A stretch of DNA of 64,000 bases from Brumimicrobium sp035497735. GTDB taxonomy: Bacteria > Bacteroidota > Bacteroidia > Flavobacteriales_D > Crocinitomicaceae. The translations under genes were made by a program, and so were the position numbers. Of this stretch, positions 61,558 to 64,000 are shown in pieces (the first letter of the stretch is position 1; each line of letters starts with the position of its first letter). Under the pieces are notes generated by a model. It had not been told where the DNA came from. It saw only the letters and a list, made by a program, of their open reading frames with translations, and did not search any database. The stretch covers positions 1 to 64,000 of the forward strand of contig DATJCX010000047.1 of assembly GCA_035497735.1 (NCBI GenBank), written 5' to 3'.

Positions 61558-64000
61558 TTATTCATCTTCTTTTTTAGTATCCTCAGCTGTTGCCTTCTGT
61601 GTGATAAAAGAATCTAAACCATCTTTTGCCTCATTTAAAGTCAAAGTAATTTTATCTCCTTCTTTTATCTTATTGTTGATGATTTCATCAGCTAAAGGAT
61701 CTTCTATATATTTTTGAATTGCTCTTTTTAAAGGTCTTGCTCCATATTTTGAATCATATCCTTTTGTTACAATAAAGTCTTTTGCTTCATCTTGCAATTC
61801 TATTTCATATCCTAATTCGTAAATACGCTTGTATAAACTCTTTAATTCTAAGTCAATAATCTTAAAGATATCTTCTCTTTCCAAAGGTTTAAACAAAATC
61901 ATGTCATCTACACGGTTTAAAAACTCTGGAGAGAATGCTTTTCTCAATGCGCTTTGGATAACAGATTTTTGATCATCTTCTGACGCAGCTGCTTTAGCCG
62001 CAGTTCCAAATCCAACTCCTGTTCCAAAATCTTGTAATTGACGTGCTCCAATATTAGAAGTCATAATTATAATGGTATTCTTAAAGTCGATTTTACGACC
62101 TAAACCATCTGTCATATGTCCATCGTCAAGCGCTTGCAATAAAATATTGAATACATCTGGATGTGCCTTTTCAATCTCATCTAATAGAATGATAGAGTAT
62201 GGCTTTCTTCTGATCTTCTCAGTTAACTGTCCACCTTCTTCGTATCCAACGTATCCCGGAGGTGCTCCAACTAATCGAGAGATAGAGAATTTCTCCATGT
62301 ATTCAGACATGTCAATTCTAATTAAAGCATCTTCAGAATCAAATAATTCTTTTGATAAAATCTTAGCCAGTAAAGTTTTACCAACTCCAGTAGGGCCTAA
62401 GAAGAAGAACGAACCAATTGGTTTGTTTGGATCTTTCAATCCAGCTCTATTTCTTTGAATAGCCTTAACTACCTTCATTACTGCTTCATCTTGACCGATT
62501 ATTTTTCCTTTCAGTTCATTCGCCATTTTGGCCAACTTACCGCTTTCTTTTTCAGCAATACGTTGAACAGGAATACCTGTCATCATCGCAACAACATCTT
62601 CTACATCATCAACGCTAACTGTTACACGGTGTGCTTTTGTTTCAGCCTCCCATTTTTTCTGCTCGATTTCTAATTCATCAAGTAGTTTTTTCTCAGTATC
62701 ACGAAGTTCCGCAGCTTTTTCATATTGCTGAGATTTGATTACTTCATTTTTCTTCTCTTTAATTTCCTCTACCTTATTTTCGATTTCGATAATAATTGGT
62801 GGAACCTTAATGTTTGTAATATGAACACGAGAACCAACTTCGTCTAAAGCATCAATAGCCTTATCCGGTAAGTGTCTGTCCGAAATATATCTTTCCGTTA
62901 AAGTTACACAAGACTCAATCGCTTCAGGTGTATATATAACGTTGTGGTGGTCTTCGTATCTATCCTTGATATTAGCAAGAATTTGTATCGTTTCTTCAAT
63001 AGTTGTTGGTTCAACCAAAACCTTTTGAAAACGACGCTCTAAAGCACCATCTTTTTCAATATACTGTCTGTACTCATCTAATGTTGTTGCACCGATAACT
63101 TGAATTTCACCACGCGCTAAGGCTGGTTTAAACATGTTTGAAGCATCTAGTGAACCACTAGCGCCTCCAGCACCAACAATTGTATGAATTTCATCTATAA
63201 ATAGAATTACATCAGGATTCTTTTCGATTTCAGCCATTACAGCTTTCATTCTTTCTTCAAATTGTCCGCGGTATTTTGTACCCGCTACTAATGAAGCAAG
63301 GTCTAATGATATAACGCGTTTGTTGAAAAGAACTCTAGAAACCTTTCTTTGTGTAATTCTAAGTGCTAATCCTTCAGCAATAGCACTTTTACCAACTCCT
63401 GGTTCTCCAATTAGAATAGGGTTGTTTTTCTTTCTTCTAGATAAGATTTGACTCACACGTTCAATTTCTTTTTCACGACCTACAATAGGGTCTAACTGAT
63501 CGTTTTCCGCAAGTTTGGTTAAATCTCTTCCAAAGTTATCTAAAACCGGAGTCTTAGATTTAGTATCTGCAGTTCTTCTAGATCCGCCAGTACTTCCAGC
63601 ACCTCCTTCAAAAGGAGTGTCGCCTTCATCGTCAGAACCTGGGAACTCGAATTTTGGGTTTTCTTCTTCGTGCATAGCTTCTATTTCATCTTTAGCATTG
63701 TGATAAATAATACCATACTTATTTAAGGTCCTACATGCAACACTGTTCTCATCTTTTAATATAGATAGTAAAAGATGTTCAGTGCCAATAAGGGAACTTT
63801 TAAAAAGTTTGGCTTCTAAATAGGTTATTTTAAGCACTCTTTCTGCTTGCTTTACCAATGGAATATTGGTTTGAGAAATAGGGGCAGAGCTGCTTATTTT
63901 TTTTAAATATGATTCGATTTGAACACGGATTTGGTCTAAATCCAAGTTGAATTCTTTTAATACGCGTATAGCGAGACCTTCTCCTTCTCGAATAAGGCCT
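61558..64000 (-). CDS. clpC: ClpC-type AAA+ unfoldase of the Clp protease (5' end outside window)
   Basis: The frame stays open to the window edge, with GLIREGEGLAIRVLKEFNL before the first TTG, so at least 20 residues of the N-terminal Clp_N domain lie here and the true start is beyond 64000. The rest shows the second Clp_N repeat (AKLFKSSLIGTEHLLLSILK), AAA domain 1 with Walker A GEPGVGKS, the middle coiled coil with a UVR-like motif (KSQQYEKAAELRDTEKKLL), and AAA domain 2 with GPTGVGKT and the ClpP-binding region. ClpC feeds proteins to ClpP in quality control and stress. The C terminus is acidic and ends in EDE. Confidence 0.95.
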   Translation of the reverse strand, partial: GLIREGEGLAIRVLKEFNLDLDQIRVQIESYLKKISSSAPISQTNIPLVKQAERVLKITYLEAKLFKSSLIGTEHLLLSILKDENSVACRTLNKYGIIYHNAKDEIEAMHEEENPKFEFPGSDDEGDTPFEGGAGSTGGSRRTADTKSKTPVLDNFGRDLTKLAENDQLDPIVGREKEIERVSQILSRRKKNNPILIGEPGVGKSAIAEGLALRITQRKVSRVLFNKRVISLDLASLVAGTKYRGQFEERMKAVMAEIEKNPDVILFIDEIHTIVGAGGASGSLDASNMFKPALARGEIQVIGATTLDEYRQYIEKDGALERRFQKVLVEPTTIEETIQILANIKDRYEDHHNVIYTPEAIESCVTLTERYISDRHLPDKAIDALDEVGSRVHITNIKVPPIIIEIENKVEEIKEKKNEVIKSQQYEKAAELRDTEKKLLDELEIEQKKWEAETKAHRVTVSVDDVEDVVAMMTGIPVQRIAEKESGKLAKMANELKGKIIGQDEAVMKVVKAIQRNRAGLKDPNKPIGSFFFLGPTGVGKTLLAKILSKELFDSEDALIRIDMSEYMEKFSISRLVGAPPGYVGYEEGGQLTEKIRRKPYSIILLDEIEKAHPDVFNILLQALDDGHMTDGLGRKIDFKNTIIIMTSNIGARQLQDFGTGVGFGTAAKAAASEDDQKSVIQSALRKAFSPEFLNRVDDMILFKPLEREDIFKIIDLELKSLYKRIYELGYEIELQDEAKDFIVTKGYDSKYGARPLKRAIQKYIEDPLADEIINNKIKEGDKITLTLNEAKDGLDSFITQKATAEDTKKEDE

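Overview
The window comes from an AT-rich genome of the phylum Bacteroidota, most likely a marine or freshwater Flavobacteriales member of the Cryomorphaceae/Crocinitomicaceae kind. This is inferred from protein families and signals, not from a marker-gene tree. Two secreted enzymes end in type IX secretion sorting domains, a GldI-like FKBP lipoprotein sits beside an NrnA-type phosphoesterase, an OstA-like LPS protein follows purA, and many genes are preceded by the Bacteroidota -7 element TAnnTTTG, in places with a -33 TTG 19-20 bases further up. Most of the window is ordinary chromosomal housekeeping, and I see no tRNA, rRNA, CRISPR array or prophage.

Layout. 1-550: the C-terminal end of an ISL3-like transposase and a decayed gene fragment. 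550-9444: secreted M1 aminopeptidase, a beta-propeller-like protein, an anchored GH25 lysozyme, a TPR protein, cysteine desulfurase, a phosphohexomutase, lumazine synthase and an anchored TPR protein. 9734-11169: recF overlapped by a DUF721/DciA-like gene. 11182-16286 (minus): phosphoethanolamine transferase, OstA-like protein, purA and a Fur-family regulator. 16422-27000: ABC-F ATPase, metallophosphoesterase, an exported protein with a basic tail, a T9SS-exported subtilase with an altered catalytic motif, 3-hydroxyacyl-CoA dehydrogenase, a GT4 glycosyltransferase and an MFS transporter. 27072-34706 (minus): a complete heavy-metal RND efflux locus in the order response regulator, histidine kinase, TolC-type channel, adaptor, CusA/CzcA pump. 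35031-45095: unknown membrane-anchored protein, aconitase, radC, nrnA, gldI-like gene, double FKBP, ferredoxin, LuxC-type reductase and argS. 46359-64000: fabH, a CoA-type Nudix hydrolase, M61 peptidase, outer-membrane barrel, AsmA-like protein, gyrB, FKBP, TraB-like protein, methyltransferase, pRiA4b ORF-3-like protein, CCA-adding enzyme, an exported unknown and the start-truncated clpC.

The most unusual stretch is the 1.26 kb between argS and fabH. It has no protein gene but holds four tandem, non-identical copies of a compact transcription unit of about 70 nt. Each has a Bacteroidota-type -7 element, a short run of AGT triplets, a cytosine-free 5' part and a 14-bp terminator hairpin whose arms vary while pairing is kept. 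Copies 2-4 also carry a conserved palindrome, AGGGTTTACCCT, about 38 bp upstream of the -7 element; copies 3 and 4 share two further boxes at identical spacing. I read this as an array of paralogous trans-acting small RNAs with shared, elaborate promoter control. I cannot tell from here whether it matches a known Rfam family; Flavo-1 is the first one to test.
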